Below are positions 14,739 to 14,892 of a stretch of DNA of 14,892 bases, piece after piece. The notes below the pieces were generated by a model that was not told where the DNA came from, did not search any database, and was given only the letters and a program-made list of their open reading frames with translations. The position numbers and the translations under genes are program-made. The DNA comes from an uncultured Pelosinus sp. (lineage in GTDB: Bacteria; Bacillota; Negativicutes; UMGS1260). How positions within the stretch are numbered: position 1 is the stretch's first letter; each line of letters starts with the position of its first letter. The stretch covers positions 1 to 14,892 of the forward strand of contig URQW01000066.1 of NCBI GenBank assembly GCA_900550105.1, in the 5' to 3' direction.

Positions 14739-14802
14739 TAATAAATAGTCGCAGTTTCTCGGTTGGAAAGCGGCCAGATGAGCAAGGAGCAGGGGACAAA
14801 TT

Positions 14803-14892
14803 ATGAGCAGGTTTCAGAACCAGATTTCTGCCATTCTTCCTAAAGTAAAGCAATGGCGGCAGCATCTTCATCAATATCCCGAAATTTCCTTT
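14803..14892 (+). CDS. 5' end of M20D family amidohydrolase/aminoacylase (HipO/AbgB-like), partial
   Basis: 30 codons are visible before the window ends. The segment VKQWRQHLHQYPEISF is the conserved N-terminal motif of M20D hydrolases (hippurate hydrolase, N-acetyl amino acid or diaminopimelate deacetylases, aminobenzoyl-glutamate hydrolase), normally W/RRxLHxxPELSF. Catalytic metal sites lie beyond the edge. AGGGG (14791-14795) and AAGGAG (14784-14789) precede the ATG. The 64-base gap after dppF holds no hairpin, so it probably belongs to the same transcript, as a third hydrolase acting on the imported substrate. Confidence 0.8.
   Translation, partial: MSRFQNQISAILPKVKQWRQHLHQYPEISF

Overview
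The window looks like chromosomal DNA of a low-to-mid G+C, anaerobic-type Bacillota. A Negativicutes (Sporomusa/Pelosinus-like) host is my best guess. It rests on the gene order mechanosensitive channel - DUF951 - ychF - rpsF - ssb - rpsR, the zinc-type (Cys-rich) S18, strong AGGAGG ribosome binding sites, frequent GTG starts and Bacillota-type promoters and terminators. That placement is inference; no rRNA is present. I see no tRNA, insertion sequence, prophage or CRISPR array.

Layout. (1) 1-779: the last 25 residues of a LivF-type branched-chain amino acid ABC ATPase, then an AcuB-like CBS-CBS-ACT regulator. (2) 780-1896: a cation diffusion facilitator (CDF) metal exporter. Its leader has the core strings of a NiCo (Ni2+/Co2+) riboswitch and an overlapping intrinsic terminator. 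A second strong terminator lies at the gene's end. (3) 1870-2706, minus strand: an unrecognised protein with a helical N-terminal half and a Pro/Ser/Thr-rich tail, convergent with and slightly overlapping the CDF gene. (4) 2873-5125: MscS-family channel, DUF951 protein, then ychF from an extended -10 promoter. (5) 5150-6285: the rpsF-ssb-rpsR operon with consensus-like promoter, structured leader and a perfect hairpin terminator.

(6) 6286-14892: a peptide or amide uptake and hydrolysis locus. An M20 metallopeptidase and a COG1228-type amidohydrolase come first, followed by a complete Opp/Dpp-type ABC importer (permease B, permease C, lipoprotein binding protein, ATPase D, ATPase F), then the start of an M20D aminoacylase-like hydrolase cut by the window edge. 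The likely logic is import of a short peptide or N-acyl/amide compound and its breakdown by three different metallohydrolases; the substrate cannot be read from sequence.

The most interesting signals are in the RNA leaders. Three genes or operons (CDF, M20 peptidase, dppB) have terminator-like or mutually exclusive hairpins between the promoter and the ribosome binding site. The CDF leader fits the known NiCo class. The one before dppB (8905-8997) is an alternating series of four repeat arms in which neighbouring arms can pair in competing ways, just downstream of a TTGACA promoter that carries an inverted repeat. I do not recognise it as a known family.
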